Shown in pieces: positions 8,528 through 16,300 of a stretch of 18,941 bases of DNA (the stretch's first letter is position 1; every line of letters begins with the position of its first letter). The notes below the pieces were generated by a model. It searched no databases. It was not told the DNA's origin and saw only the letters and a list, made by a program, of their open reading frames with translations. The position numbers were made by a program, and so were the translations under genes. Where the stretch lies: NCBI GenBank assembly GCA_903890265.1, contig CAITAM010000323.1, positions 1 through 18,941 of the forward strand, given 5' to 3'. The stretch is from an uncultured Pseudomonadota bacterium. Lineage in GTDB: Bacteria > Pseudomonadota > Gammaproteobacteria > Steroidobacterales > Steroidobacteraceae.

Positions 8528-9116
8528 GGCACGAAGCCCCATTGCCACGCTGGTGGCCGGCGGGGGCCGCGACGGGGCGACCGGCGAGAGGACCCTGCGG
8601 ATCGAGGCCCACCCGTCGCTCGTGCTCGCCCAGCTCGCGCTCTACCGCGACGGTGCGCCGCAGGCACAGGCCGTGGCCCGTGCGGTGCTCGGGGTGGATC
8701 TGCCGCTGTCGGCGACCGAGGTCAGCGTGGCCGGCGACGTCCGGCTCTACCGCACCGGACCCGAGCAGTACTGGCTTCGCGCGCCGGACGAGCGCACGGT
8801 CGCGGCGCTGAGCAGCGCACTCGATCCCCGCGCCGGCGCGGTGACGCCCCTGTCGTCGAGCCGGGCGCTGGTGTCGATCGAAGGGGCGGCCGCCCGCGAC
8901 GTCCTCGCGAAGGGCCTCGCGATCGATCTCGACCCCGCGGTGTTTCGCGTCGGGCAGTTTGCGCAGACCGGACTGCACCACGTCGGCATACTGGTCGAGC
9001 GGCGCACGGAGCAGGGCTTCGATCTCTACTTCCCGCGTACCTTTGCGGTCACGCTGCTCGAGTGGCTGACCGATGCCGCGCTTCCTTTCGGCTATGAAAT
9101 GGCTTTTCGTGCCTGA
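8520..9116 (+). CDS. soxG: Sarcosine oxidase, gamma subunit
   Basis: SoxG completes the alpha-beta-gamma-delta sarcosine oxidase. It is related to the GcvT fold and packs against the alpha subunit, with no catalytic site of its own. The protein has 198 residues, the usual size. It begins MFKARSPI, ends with a FDLYFPRTFAVTLLEWL block followed by FGYEMAFRA, and has an ARDVLAKGLAIDLDPAVF segment in the middle, all typical of SoxG. The ATG at 8520 is preferred to an upstream in-frame start (8469) because it follows a purine-rich GGGGGAG element and starts the conserved N-terminus. It overlaps the soxA stop by 8 bases. The low sequence conservation of this subunit makes context important, and here it follows soxA directly. 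Confidence 0.92.
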   Translation: MFKARSPIATLVAGGGRDGATGERTLRIEAHPSLVLAQLALYRDGAPQAQAVARAVLGVDLPLSATEVSVAGDVRLYRTGPEQYWLRAPDERTVAALSSALDPRAGAVTPLSSSRALVSIEGAAARDVLAKGLAIDLDPAVFRVGQFAQTGLHHVGILVERRTEQGFDLYFPRTFAVTLLEWLTDAALPFGYEMAFRA

Positions 9117-9162
9117 CGCGATCGCCGCCTAACGAACTGACATCCACGGAGTCCTAAAGAGA

Positions 9163-11598
9163 ATGAAATCCCATGCCCGAGTCGTCGTCATTGGTGGCGG
9201 CGTTGTTGGCTGCAGCGTGCTCTATCACCTCACCAAGGCCGGCTGGTCCGACGTCGTTCTCGTCGAGCGGGATCAGCTGACCTCCGGCTCCACGTGGCAC
9301 GCGGCGGGTGGCTTCCACACGCTCAACGGCGATCCGAATGTGGCGAAACTGCAGGGGTACACGATCGGCCTGTACGACGAGCTCGAGCGGATCTCGGGCC
9401 AGTCGTGCGGCCTGCACCGCTCCGGAGGGCTGTTGCTGGCCGACACCAAGGAGCGCATGGAGTGGCTGAAGATGGCCCACGCCCGGGCGCGCTACCTCGG
9501 TCTCGAGACCTCGCTGCTGACCGCGCGCGAAGCCAAGGAGATGCTGCCGCTGATCGAGGAGCAGTATTTCGTCGGCGCGATGCTGGATGCGGCCGATGGC
9601 AACCTCGACCCCTACGGCACGACGCATGCCTACGCCAAGTCGGCCCGCATTGGCGGCGCCGAGATTTACCTCCAGACGCGCGTCGCGGAGCTTACCCGCC
9701 GGGCCGATGGCAGCTGGGACGTCGTGACGGACAAGGGCACGATCAACGCCGAGCACGTCGTCAACGCGGGCGGTCTCTGGGCGCGCGAAGTGGGACGCAT
9801 GGTCGGCCTCGAGCTGCCCGTGCTCGCCATGGAGCACATGTACCTCGTCACCGACGAGATGCCGGAGGTTGTCGCCTACAACAAGGAGCGTGGGCACGAG
9901 CTGCCGCACGCGATCGACTTCAAGGCCGAGATCTACATGCGCCAGGAACGCACCGGCATGGTGCTCGGCACGTACGAGAAGGCCTGCGTGCCCTGGCAGC
10001 CGCGGCAGACCCCGTGGGATTTCGGCGCGCAGCTCCTGCCACCGGATATCGACCGCATCGCGCCGTCGCTCGAGATCGGCTACCGGCATTTCCCTGCCAT
10101 GGAGCGTGCGGGTATCAAGCGGATCATCAACGGTCCCTTCACCTTCTCGCCGGACGGCAATCCGCTGGTCGGCCCCGTGCAGGGACTGCCCGGGTACTGG
10201 GTCGCCTGTGCCGTCATGGCGGGATTCAGTCAGGGTGGTGGCGTGGGTCTTGCGCTCTCGCAGTGGATGGTCAACGGCGATCCGGGCTTTGACGTCTGGG
10301 GCATGGACGTGGCCCGCTACGGCGAGTGGGCGACGCGCAGCTACACCAACGAAAAGGTGCGCGAGAATTATTCGAAGCGCTTCTCGATCCGCTTCCCGAA
10401 CGAGGAACTGCCCGCCGCGCGGCCGCAGCAGACGACCGCGCTGTACGACACGATGCTTGCCCAGGGGGCGGTCATGGGCGACTCGTGGGGCCTCGAGACG
10501 CCGCTCTGGTTCGCGCCGGCCGGCGTCGAGCCGGTCGACATCGTCTCCTTCCACCGCTCGAACGACTTCCCGCACGTCAAGGCGGAAGTGCTCGGGGTGC
10601 GCAACGCCGTCGGCGTGACCGAGATCGCCAACTTCGCCAAGTACGAGGTGAGCGGTGCCGGTGCCGAAGCCTACCTGTCGCGGCTCATGACGAACAAAAT
10701 GCCGCGCGAGGGACGCCTCATCCTGACGCCGATGCTCAACCACACCGGCAAGCTGATTGGCGACTTCACGATTGCGAAGACGGGACCCGAGCGCTTCATG
10801 ATCTGGGGCTCCTCGCAGGCGCAGGTCTACCACATGCGCTGGTTTGAGCAGCACCTCCCGGGCGACGGCTCGGTGCGGATCGTCCGTCTCGACATGCGGC
10901 TCGTGGGTCTGTCGATCGCCGGGCCCCGCTCCCGTGATCTTCTGGCGCGCCTCACCGACGAGGACGTGTCGGCGACGGGTTTCCGCTTCATGGAGCACCG
11001 GGCGATGGACATCGCCAACGTGCCGGCGATGATCAACCGCATTACCTACACCGGGGACCTCGGCTACGAGATCTGGGTGGCGCCGGAGTACCAGCGCCGG
11101 CTCTATGCCGAGATCCAGAAGGCCGGCAAGGACCTTGGGCTCATCAACTTCGGGATGCGCGCGCTGCTCGGCATGCGCCTCGAGAAGAACTTCCCCACCT
11201 GGTACCGCGAGCTGAGGCCGATCTACGGCGTGTTCGAGGCGGGACTTGATCGCTTCGTTGACCTGTCGAAGCCGGATTTCATCGGTATCGAGGCCGCCCG
11301 CGCCGAAAAGGCCTCGGGTGGCACGCTGCGCCGGGTCAGCTTCGTGGTGGATGCGACGGATGCCGACGTGCTGGGTGACGAGCCCATCTGGCACGCCGGC
11401 AAGGTGATCGGCTGGGTGACGTCGGGTGGCTACGGCCACTTCGTCGACCGGTCGCTGGCGCAGGGCTACGTGCCCGTGGCGCTCGCCACGGATCTGGCAC
11501 CGAAGGCCTTTGAGATCGAAATTCTCGGTGAGCGGCGGACGGCGACCATCATTGCCGAGCCGCTGTTCGACCCGCAGGGCGCACGCATGCGGGCCTGA
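9163..11598 (+). CDS. Dimethylglycine dehydrogenase-like flavoprotein (DMGDH/SARDH family)
   Basis: This 811-residue cytosolic flavoenzyme probably removes a methyl group from N,N-dimethylglycine to give sarcosine, passing the carbon to tetrahydrofolate. The N-terminal DAO domain (about 5-375) has the FAD-binding VVVIGGGVVGCSVLYHL. His46 in LTSGSTWHAAGG matches the His that is covalently linked to FAD in mammalian dimethylglycine and sarcosine dehydrogenases. The order DAO, FAO_M linker, GcvT domain (about 427-700, with TYTGDLGYEIW) and GcvT C-terminal barrel (about 720-805, with IWHAGKVIGWVTSGGYG) is that of mammalian DMGDH. Close relatives include sarcosine dehydrogenase and 4-methylaminobutanoate oxidase, so substrate is inferred mainly from position. 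The gene lies 46 bases after soxG, whose complex would consume the sarcosine produced. Whether the electron acceptor is ETF or O2 cannot be seen. Confidence 0.88.
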   Translation: MKSHARVVVIGGGVVGCSVLYHLTKAGWSDVVLVERDQLTSGSTWHAAGGFHTLNGDPNVAKLQGYTIGLYDELERISGQSCGLHRSGGLLLADTKERMEWLKMAHARARYLGLETSLLTAREAKEMLPLIEEQYFVGAMLDAADGNLDPYGTTHAYAKSARIGGAEIYLQTRVAELTRRADGSWDVVTDKGTINAEHVVNAGGLWAREVGRMVGLELPVLAMEHMYLVTDEMPEVVAYNKERGHELPHAIDFKAEIYMRQERTGMVLGTYEKACVPWQPRQTPWDFGAQLLPPDIDRIAPSLEIGYRHFPAMERAGIKRIINGPFTFSPDGNPLVGPVQGLPGYWVACAVMAGFSQGGGVGLALSQWMVNGDPGFDVWGMDVARYGEWATRSYTNEKVRENYSKRFSIRFPNEELPAARPQQTTALYDTMLAQGAVMGDSWGLETPLWFAPAGVEPVDIVSFHRSNDFPHVKAEVLGVRNAVGVTEIANFAKYEVSGAGAEAYLSRLMTNKMPREGRLILTPMLNHTGKLIGDFTIAKTGPERFMIWGSSQAQVYHMRWFEQHLPGDGSVRIVRLDMRLVGLSIAGPRSRDLLARLTDEDVSATGFRFMEHRAMDIANVPAMINRITYTGDLGYEIWVAPEYQRRLYAEIQKAGKDLGLINFGMRALLGMRLEKNFPTWYRELRPIYGVFEAGLDRFVDLSKPDFIGIEAARAEKASGGTLRRVSFVVDATDADVLGDEPIWHAGKVIGWVTSGGYGHFVDRSLAQGYVPVALATDLAPKAFEIEILGERRTATIIAEPLFDPQGARMRA

Positions 11599-11616
11599 GG
11601 CGCGAGCCCGGCGCCA

Positions 11617-12609
11617 TCAAGCCGCGCCAGGCACGGCTTTCGTGGTTGCTGGTTGTCGCGTGCGACGGCCGCGCGGGGGCGCGGCCGTCGGGGATCCCTC
11701 CGGCGCCTGCGCGCCGCGCGTCAGTCGCTGGGCGAGCCTCGGTGTGCAGAAGTCGATGAACGCGCGCAGCTTGAGCGGCACGAGCCGGCCCGAGGCGTGC
11801 ACCAGATTCACGGGCGTCGGTGCGCAGTCGAAGGCCGAGAGCACCCGGACGAGTCGTCCGGCGCGCAGCGCCGCGTCCGCCTGGTAGCAGGGGACCTGCA
11901 CCAGGCCGAAGTTCGCCTCTGCGGCGGCAATCGCCGAATCCGCGCTCGTCGTCGTGAAGCGGACACGGACCCGCAGCGTCCGCTCGACGCCGTGGTCCCT
12001 AAGCCACCAGTGATTGCCGATGCCGAGCGTGGACCAGCCGACGCAGTCGTGCTGCTCGAGGTCGTCCGGGTGGGCCGGTGTGCCGCGCTTGGCGAGGTAG
12101 GCAGGGCTCGCGCAGATGATGAGCTGGGCATTGCCAAGCGGGCGTGCGATCAGCGAACTGTCGGCAAGATCCGCGATGCGCAGGGCGACATCGACGTGCT
12201 CCTCGACCAGGTTCACGAGTCGATCAACGAGCAGCAGCCGCAGGCTGATGTCGGGGTAAGCCGCCAGAAACTCGAGCAGCACGGGCTGCAGATGAAGACG
12301 CCCGAAGCCGACCGGAGCCGTCACGCTCAGCTCGCCGCGCGGGCTGCGGTAGTCGCCGCTGACCGACTCCTCGACGTCTTTCAGGTCCTCCAGTACCCGT
12401 CGGCACGCGGCGAAATAAGCCTCGCCCTGCTCGGTGAGGACGACGCGGCGTGTCGAGCGGTGCAGGAGACGGATGCCGAGCAGCGCCTCGAGATCGGCCA
12501 CGCGGCGACTGATCGTCGCGAGCGGAATGCCGAGTTCGCGGGCGGCGGCCGAGAAGCCCGCGTGGTGGGCGACGGCGACGAAGGCGGTCATCGCGTCGAA
12601 TCGGTCCAT
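11617..12609 (-). CDS. LysR-type transcriptional regulator
   Basis: This is a 330-residue LysR-family DNA-binding regulator. Residues 1-60 form the winged helix-turn-helix (AFVAVAHHAGFSAAARELG followed by RRVADLEALLGIRLLHRSTR). From about residue 90 the periplasmic-binding-like effector domain shows VTAPVGFGRLHLQPVL and VDVALRIADLADSSL. It resembles the subgroup that often controls a neighbouring oxidoreductase. The ATG at 12609 begins the standard MDRFDAMTAF N-terminus. A longer in-frame opening up to 12768 would add non-homologous residues across the promoter and is not used. The C-terminus is about 30 residues longer than usual, rich in Arg, Pro and Ala, and is encoded through a strong hairpin. 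The gene is divergent from the AhpD-like and SDR genes, its likely targets. The inducer is unknown. Confidence 0.92.
   Translation of the reverse strand: MDRFDAMTAFVAVAHHAGFSAAARELGIPLATISRRVADLEALLGIRLLHRSTRRVVLTEQGEAYFAACRRVLEDLKDVEESVSGDYRSPRGELSVTAPVGFGRLHLQPVLLEFLAAYPDISLRLLLVDRLVNLVEEHVDVALRIADLADSSLIARPLGNAQLIICASPAYLAKRGTPAHPDDLEQHDCVGWSTLGIGNHWWLRDHGVERTLRVRVRFTTTSADSAIAAAEANFGLVQVPCYQADAALRAGRLVRVLSAFDCAPTPVNLVHASGRLVPLKLRAFIDFCTPRLAQRLTRGAQAPEGSPTAAPPRGRRTRQPATTKAVPGAA
11663..11690. terminator. Strong hairpin between the convergent DMGDH-like and lysR genes
   Basis: A perfect 12-bp stem, CGACGGCCGCGC at 11663-11674 and its complement at 11679-11690, encloses a GGGG loop. It lies 65 bases after the DMGDH-like stop and within the last codons of the convergent lysR frame. 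It has no T-tract on either side, so a bidirectional terminator role is inferred from stem strength and position only. Confidence 0.45.
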
Positions 12610-12612
12610 GAT

Positions 12613-12631
12613 TATCTCTATTTGTGAGATA
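12613..12631. promoter_or_regulatory. Inverted repeat in the divergent lysR / AhpD-like promoter region
   Basis: TATCTC (12613-12618) and GAGATA (12626-12631) form an inverted repeat with a 7-base spacer, in an AT-rich island of otherwise GC-rich sequence. The core fits the T-N11-A pattern known for LysR-type operators. It lies 3 bases before the lysR ATG, so binding would also cover the lysR ribosome-binding region, consistent with autoregulation. GATTATCT occurs at 12610-12617 and again at 12651-12658, possibly a second half-site. The TAAAAT at 12641-12646 could be a -10 box for the plus-strand genes. Function is inferred. Confidence 0.45.
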
Positions 12632-12742
12632 TAGAATCCATAAAATACCCGATTATCTAATCCGTGGAAATGCCGGAGACTGCGTTCCATGGGCTCGGGA
12701 ACGACCCGACGCCAACCGCAACAGCCAGTCCAGGAGATCCGC

Positions 12743-13294
12743 ATGTCACGCCTGCACACGCCCGCCACCGTCGACGACGCGCCCGAAGCCGCGCGCGCCT
12801 CGCTTCATGCCGTCGCGAAGAGCCTCGGTTCGGTCCCGAACCTGTTTCGGGTCGTTGCCAACAGCCCGGCCGCGCTGAAGGGCTACCTCGGTCTCAGCGG
12901 CTCGTTCGCCGGTGCGGCGCTCGACGCGAAGACCCAGGAGCGCATTGCGCTGGCGGTGGCCGAGATCAACGGCTGCAGCTACTGCCTGTCCGCCCACACC
13001 TATATCGCGCGCAACGTCGCCAAGCTCGATGACGCCGAGATCACGGCCAACCGCAACGGTGCCTCGAACGACGTGAAGGCGGACGCCGCCGTCCGTTTTG
13101 CCGCCGCGGTCGTTCGCAGCCGCGGGCACGTCTCCGACGCCGACGTGGCGGCCGTCCGGGCGGCCGGCTTCGCCGAGCCTGAAATCGTCGAAATCGTCCT
13201 CGCCGTTGCGCTCAACACGTTCACGAACTACGTCAACGAAGTGGCCGGCACCGAGATTGATTTCCCGCGCGTCACGGTCCGCAACGCGGCCTGA
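12743..13294 (+). CDS. AhpD-like / carboxymuconolactone decarboxylase-family protein (peroxidase-related)
   Basis: The 183-residue protein belongs to the AhpD/CMD all-helical family. Residues 74-85 show the AhpD active-site pattern with Glu74, Cys78, Cys81 and His85 (the ING-CSYC-LSAH segment). In AhpD proteins the two cysteines reduce peroxides or act as a thiol disulfide partner. The sequence begins MSRLHTPATVDDAPEAARA and has the VPNLFRVVANSPAALKGYL block typical of the uncharacterised peroxidase-related subgroup. ATG 12743 is supported by AGGAG at 12732-12736 with 6-base spacing. It probably shares a promoter with the SDR gene 39 bases downstream, under control of the divergent LysR regulator. 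The family is clear. The physiological substrate is not known. Confidence 0.9.
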   Translation: MSRLHTPATVDDAPEAARASLHAVAKSLGSVPNLFRVVANSPAALKGYLGLSGSFAGAALDAKTQERIALAVAEINGCSYCLSAHTYIARNVAKLDDAEITANRNGASNDVKADAAVRFAAAVVRSRGHVSDADVAAVRAAGFAEPEIVEIVLAVALNTFTNYVNEVAGTEIDFPRVTVRNAA

Positions 13295-13333
13295 GCAAGA
13301 AGTTTCTTAACCCAGCAATGTGAGGATTGAGTC

Positions 13334-14077
13334 ATGAATCGTTTTGAAAACAAAGTCGTGGTGATCACCGGTGGCAACAGCGGCATTGGTCTTGCCACCG
13401 CCATCCGGCTCAAGGCCGAGGGCGCGAAGGTCGTCATCACCGGTCGCGACCCGGTGACGCTCAATGCCGCGGCGAGCGAGCACGGCTTCGTGGCCGTCCA
13501 GGCCGACGTCGGCAAGCTGCCCGAGATCGATCGCATGTACGCCGAGATCGCAGCCAAGGTCGGCCAGTTCGACGTGCTGTTCGCCAACGCGGGCATCTAC
13601 AAGGGCGCGCCGCTTGCCGAGACCACCGAGGCGCTCTTTGACGAGCTGACGGACATCAACCTCAAGGGTCTGTTCTTCACCGTGCAGCGGGCGCTGCCGC
13701 ACCTCCGGGACGGTGGCAACATCGTGCTGAACAGCTCGACCGTGAATACCAAGGGCTGGCCGGGCATTGCGATCTACAGCGCCACCAAGGCGGCCGTTCG
13801 CTCGCTGGCGCGCTCGTTCTCGGCCGAACTCCTGCCGCGCAAGATCCGCGTCAACGCCGTGAGCCCCGGCGCGACCTTCACGCCGATCTTTGGCCGACTC
13901 GGCCTGTCCGAGGCTGAACTCAACGCGACCGCCGAGGGTCTGCTCAAGATGGTACCCGCGGGTCGTTTCGCGACGGCCGAGGACATTGCCGCCGGCGTCG
14001 CGTACCTCGCGAGCGACGACGCCGCGTACGTCATCGGCGCGGAGCTGACGATCGACGGCGGTCTCGCCCAGATCTGA
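13334..14077 (+). CDS. Short-chain dehydrogenase/reductase (SDR, classical type)
   Basis: A 247-residue classical SDR, expected to be a cytosolic NAD(P)(H)-dependent oxidoreductase. The cofactor motif TGGNSGIG is at residues 12-19 and NAG at 85-87. The catalytic tetrad is Asn109, Ser135, Tyr148 and Lys152 (YSATK). The C-terminal VNAVSPGAT and ITIDGG-like TIDGGLAQI are standard. Arg38 after the second strand (VVITGRDP) would fit NADP preference, which is an inference. AGGA at 13323-13326 lies 7 bases before the ATG. The gene follows the AhpD-like gene by 39 bases and is followed by a strong hairpin, so it ends the operon. The substrate cannot be predicted from the sequence. Confidence 0.93.
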   Translation: MNRFENKVVVITGGNSGIGLATAIRLKAEGAKVVITGRDPVTLNAAASEHGFVAVQADVGKLPEIDRMYAEIAAKVGQFDVLFANAGIYKGAPLAETTEALFDELTDINLKGLFFTVQRALPHLRDGGNIVLNSSTVNTKGWPGIAIYSATKAAVRSLARSFSAELLPRKIRVNAVSPGATFTPIFGRLGLSEAELNATAEGLLKMVPAGRFATAEDIAAGVAYLASDDAAYVIGAELTIDGGLAQI

Positions 14078-14086
14078 TCGAGCTCA

Positions 14087-14116
14087 CCCGGGGGCCGTCG
14101 GCAGACGGCCCCCGGG
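14087..14116. terminator. Perfect 13-bp hairpin between convergent SDR and response-regulator genes
   Basis: CCCGGGGGCCGTC (14087-14099) pairs perfectly with GACGGCCCCCGGG (14104-14116) around a 4-base loop. It begins 9 bases after the SDR stop and ends 2 bases before the stop of the convergent response-regulator gene. Only two T residues follow on the plus strand, so termination may rely on stem strength. It could serve both genes. Confidence 0.6.
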
Positions 14117-14118
14117 CC

Positions 14119-14832
14119 TTAGTACGGCTCGGACGGCCCGGATGGCTCGGGCGGCGGGTCGAAGCGGTAGCCGACACCGTAGACGGAGTGAATGGGGTCG
14201 GCCGCGGGGTCCGCCGCGAGCAGCTTTCGGCGCAGGTTCTTGACGTGACTGTCGATGGCGCGGTCACTGACGTCGCGCAGGTCGGCATGGACGGCGTCCA
14301 GCAGTTGTGCACGGGAATACACGCGCCCCGGGTGTGCCAGCAGCCTGGCGAAGATGCGGAACTCGACCGGCGTCAGCGGCAGCACCGACTGTTTCCAGAC
14401 GATCTTCAAACCCGCCTCGTCCACGACCCACGGCCGGCCGTCGCTGCCGGCGCTGGCGCGGCTGCGCCGGAGCAGGGCGCGCACCCGCGCCGTGACCTCG
14501 CGCGGACTGAACGGCTTGCAGACGTAGTCGTCGGCGCCGGTATCGAGGCCGAGCAGGCGGTCGACCTCGTCGACGCGGGCGGTCAGCATCAGGACCGGCA
14601 CCTCGCTGAAGCGGCGGATTTCGCGGCACACCTCGATTCCGTTGAGGCCCGGCAGCATCACGTCGAGCAGCACGAGGTCCGGGGGATTCTGGCGCGCGGC
14701 GGCGAGCGCCACCGCGCCGTCCCCGAACGATTCGACGGCGTGCCCTTCGTGGCGCAGGTAATCGGCGAGCAGCGCGACAATCTTCGGCTCGTCCTCGACG
14801 ATGAAAACACGCGCGGGCCGGACGGCTGCCAT
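14119..14832 (-). CDS. OmpR-family response regulator, BaeR-like
   Basis: This is the DNA-binding partner of the sensor kinase encoded immediately upstream. It has 237 residues (E. coli BaeR about 240). The receiver domain (about 7-120) has acidic residues in VEDE at 12-15, the phospho-acceptor Asp57 in LLDVMLPG, Thr84 and Lys107 (CKPFSPRE). The C-terminal winged helix (about 135-230) reads LTPVEFRIFARLLAHPG, then SDRAIDSHVKNLRRKL and YGVGYRF, closely following the BaeR subgroup. The ATG at 14832 shares one base with the kinase stop (TGATG), which indicates coupled translation. An upstream in-frame start would only add residues inside the kinase gene. Targets are unknown. The divergent promoter at 16278-16397 is a candidate. 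Confidence 0.93.
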   Translation of the reverse strand: MAAVRPARVFIVEDEPKIVALLADYLRHEGHAVESFGDGAVALAAARQNPPDLVLLDVMLPGLNGIEVCREIRRFSEVPVLMLTARVDEVDRLLGLDTGADDYVCKPFSPREVTARVRALLRRSRASAGSDGRPWVVDEAGLKIVWKQSVLPLTPVEFRIFARLLAHPGRVYSRAQLLDAVHADLRDVSDRAIDSHVKNLRRKLLAADPAADPIHSVYGVGYRFDPPPEPSGPSEPY

Positions 14833-16277
14833 CACGAGGCCGCCTTCGCGACAGGCAGCGTCACGCACACCGCGAGGCCGCCGAGGTCGCTCGGACCGGC
14901 GCTGATCCCACCGCCCTGGGCGACGACGAGCGCGCGGCAGATCGCGAGGCCGAGGCCCGAGCCGCCGGTCGTGCGGTTGCGTGTCCGGTCGACGCGGTAG
15001 AGCGGATCGAACAGGCGATCGTAGGCCTCCGGCGGTACGCCCGGCGCCGAGTCCTCCACGACGAGACGCAGCGCCCCGGTGTCAGCCTCGAGGCGCAGGC
15101 GAACGCAGCCCGGGGCGTCGGTGTACTTCAGGCTGTTATCGAGCAGATTGCCAAGCACCTGCTCGAGCCGACGCGCATCGACCAGGATGGCTGGCAGCGC
15201 GGCCGCCGGCGGCACGAGGTCAAGCTTGAGCCCGCGCTCGGCGGCGAGCCTCGCGTGGCGGCGAATGGCCCGCCCGGCGAGTTCGGCCGGGTCGACGACC
15301 TCCGGGTGGAACGGCAGCGCATTCAGGTCCGACAGGGCAAGGAGGTGCAGGTCGTCGACCAGCGAGCTGAGCCGCTGCACTTCGTCGTCGAGTGACCGCA
15401 CGGCGTCGGGCCCGAGGGGGCGGACGCCGTCGGCCAGTGCTTCGAGCTCGCCGCGCAGCACCGCGAGCGGCGTTCGCAACTCGTGCGCGATCTCGGCGAT
15501 CCAGCGGCGCCGCGCCCCCTCAAGCCTGGCAAGGCTTGCCGCCATCACGTTCACGTCGCGCATGACGTCGCCGATTTCATCGCCACGGTGCTCATCGAGC
15601 CGGACGTCGTGCTCGCCGCGGGCGATCCGTGCGGTGGCGGCCTGGACCGCGACCAGTGGACGGACCCAGTGGCGGGCCAGGATCACGGCGAGCACCAGCG
15701 CACCGGCGAACAGCAGCACGGCGAGTCCGGCGATGCCGGCGTACTGGCGGCGGAGAAACCGGGCCTCGACGCCCGAGGGCAGCGGCGGTCGCGGCAGCAG
15801 CCGGACCTCCGCTGCCGGCACGCCGTCGACGCGGATCAGCGCCCGGGCGTAGGGCGCGCCGGGCGGCGGCGCGTTGCCCTGCAGGAACCGACCATCCAGC
15901 GTGTAAATCGACGCCCGGCTCGGAAACCAGACGCGGTCATCGGGCGAGCCTGCCGGTCCCGGCGGCGGCGGGCGGGGCCCTAAGCCACCGAGCAGCGGGG
16001 GCGGCGGCGGGGCGCGGTGGCTGATGCCGAGCGAATCGAGCACCGCGGCGCCGTTCAGCCGGCCGCTCGTCAGCGCCGCAACGCCACCCTGCTCGCTGGC
16101 CAGCCTGCCCATCACGTCCGCGAAGCGGCTGAGCGCATCGGTGTCGGCTGCCTCCAGGTAATCGCTGAAGCCGCTGCGGAGGTTCCACGCGAGCAGACCG
16201 GCAAAGGCGAGCATCGCCACCCCGACGACGCTAACCAACAGGAGGGACAGGGTGTGGACCAGCCGGATACGCATCAT
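14832..16277 (-). CDS. Sensor histidine kinase, BaeS-like, with a proline-rich periplasmic domain
   Basis: A 481-residue inner-membrane sensor kinase. TM1 covers about 7-31 and TM2 about 179-202, bounding a periplasmic segment of roughly 145 residues. A HAMP domain follows at about 203-255. The H-box is EIAHELRTPLAVLRGE with His265. The N-box NLLDNSLKYT is at 377-386, the G1-like EDSAPGVPPE at 408-417 and the G2 box GGSGLGLAI at 438-446. The DSAPGV form is typical of BaeS. The periplasmic part contains two poly-proline runs (about 90-94 and 103-107) separated by a Gly-rich stretch, which is unusual. Two adjacent ATGs (16277 and 16274) are possible starts. No strong ribosome site is visible before either. 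It overlaps the response-regulator start by one base. Confidence 0.93.
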   Translation of the reverse strand: MMRIRLVHTLSLLLVSVVGVAMLAFAGLLAWNLRSGFSDYLEAADTDALSRFADVMGRLASEQGGVAALTSGRLNGAAVLDSLGISHRAPPPPPLLGGLGPRPPPPGPAGSPDDRVWFPSRASIYTLDGRFLQGNAPPPGAPYARALIRVDGVPAAEVRLLPRPPLPSGVEARFLRRQYAGIAGLAVLLFAGALVLAVILARHWVRPLVAVQAATARIARGEHDVRLDEHRGDEIGDVMRDVNVMAASLARLEGARRRWIAEIAHELRTPLAVLRGELEALADGVRPLGPDAVRSLDDEVQRLSSLVDDLHLLALSDLNALPFHPEVVDPAELAGRAIRRHARLAAERGLKLDLVPPAAALPAILVDARRLEQVLGNLLDNSLKYTDAPGCVRLRLEADTGALRLVVEDSAPGVPPEAYDRLFDPLYRVDRTRNRTTGGSGLGLAICRALVVAQGGGISAGPSDLGGLAVCVTLPVAKAAS

Positions 16278-16300
16278 TGACGGTCAGTTCAGCGCCAAAC

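Noticed and set aside
9154..11439. Very long antisense open frame (761 codons) opposite the DMGDH-like gene
   Set aside because: It mirrors the codon positions of a well-supported flavoprotein gene. GC-rich coding sequence commonly leaves an antisense frame open, and the translation shows no recognisable domain.
11653..12627. Plus-strand open frame opposite lysR
   Set aside because: The minus-strand frame has a full LysR domain structure. The plus-strand translation has none.
12610..12768. N-terminal extension of the LysR protein
   Set aside because: The extra 53 residues have no LysR homology and would place the AT-rich promoter region and inverted repeat inside the gene.
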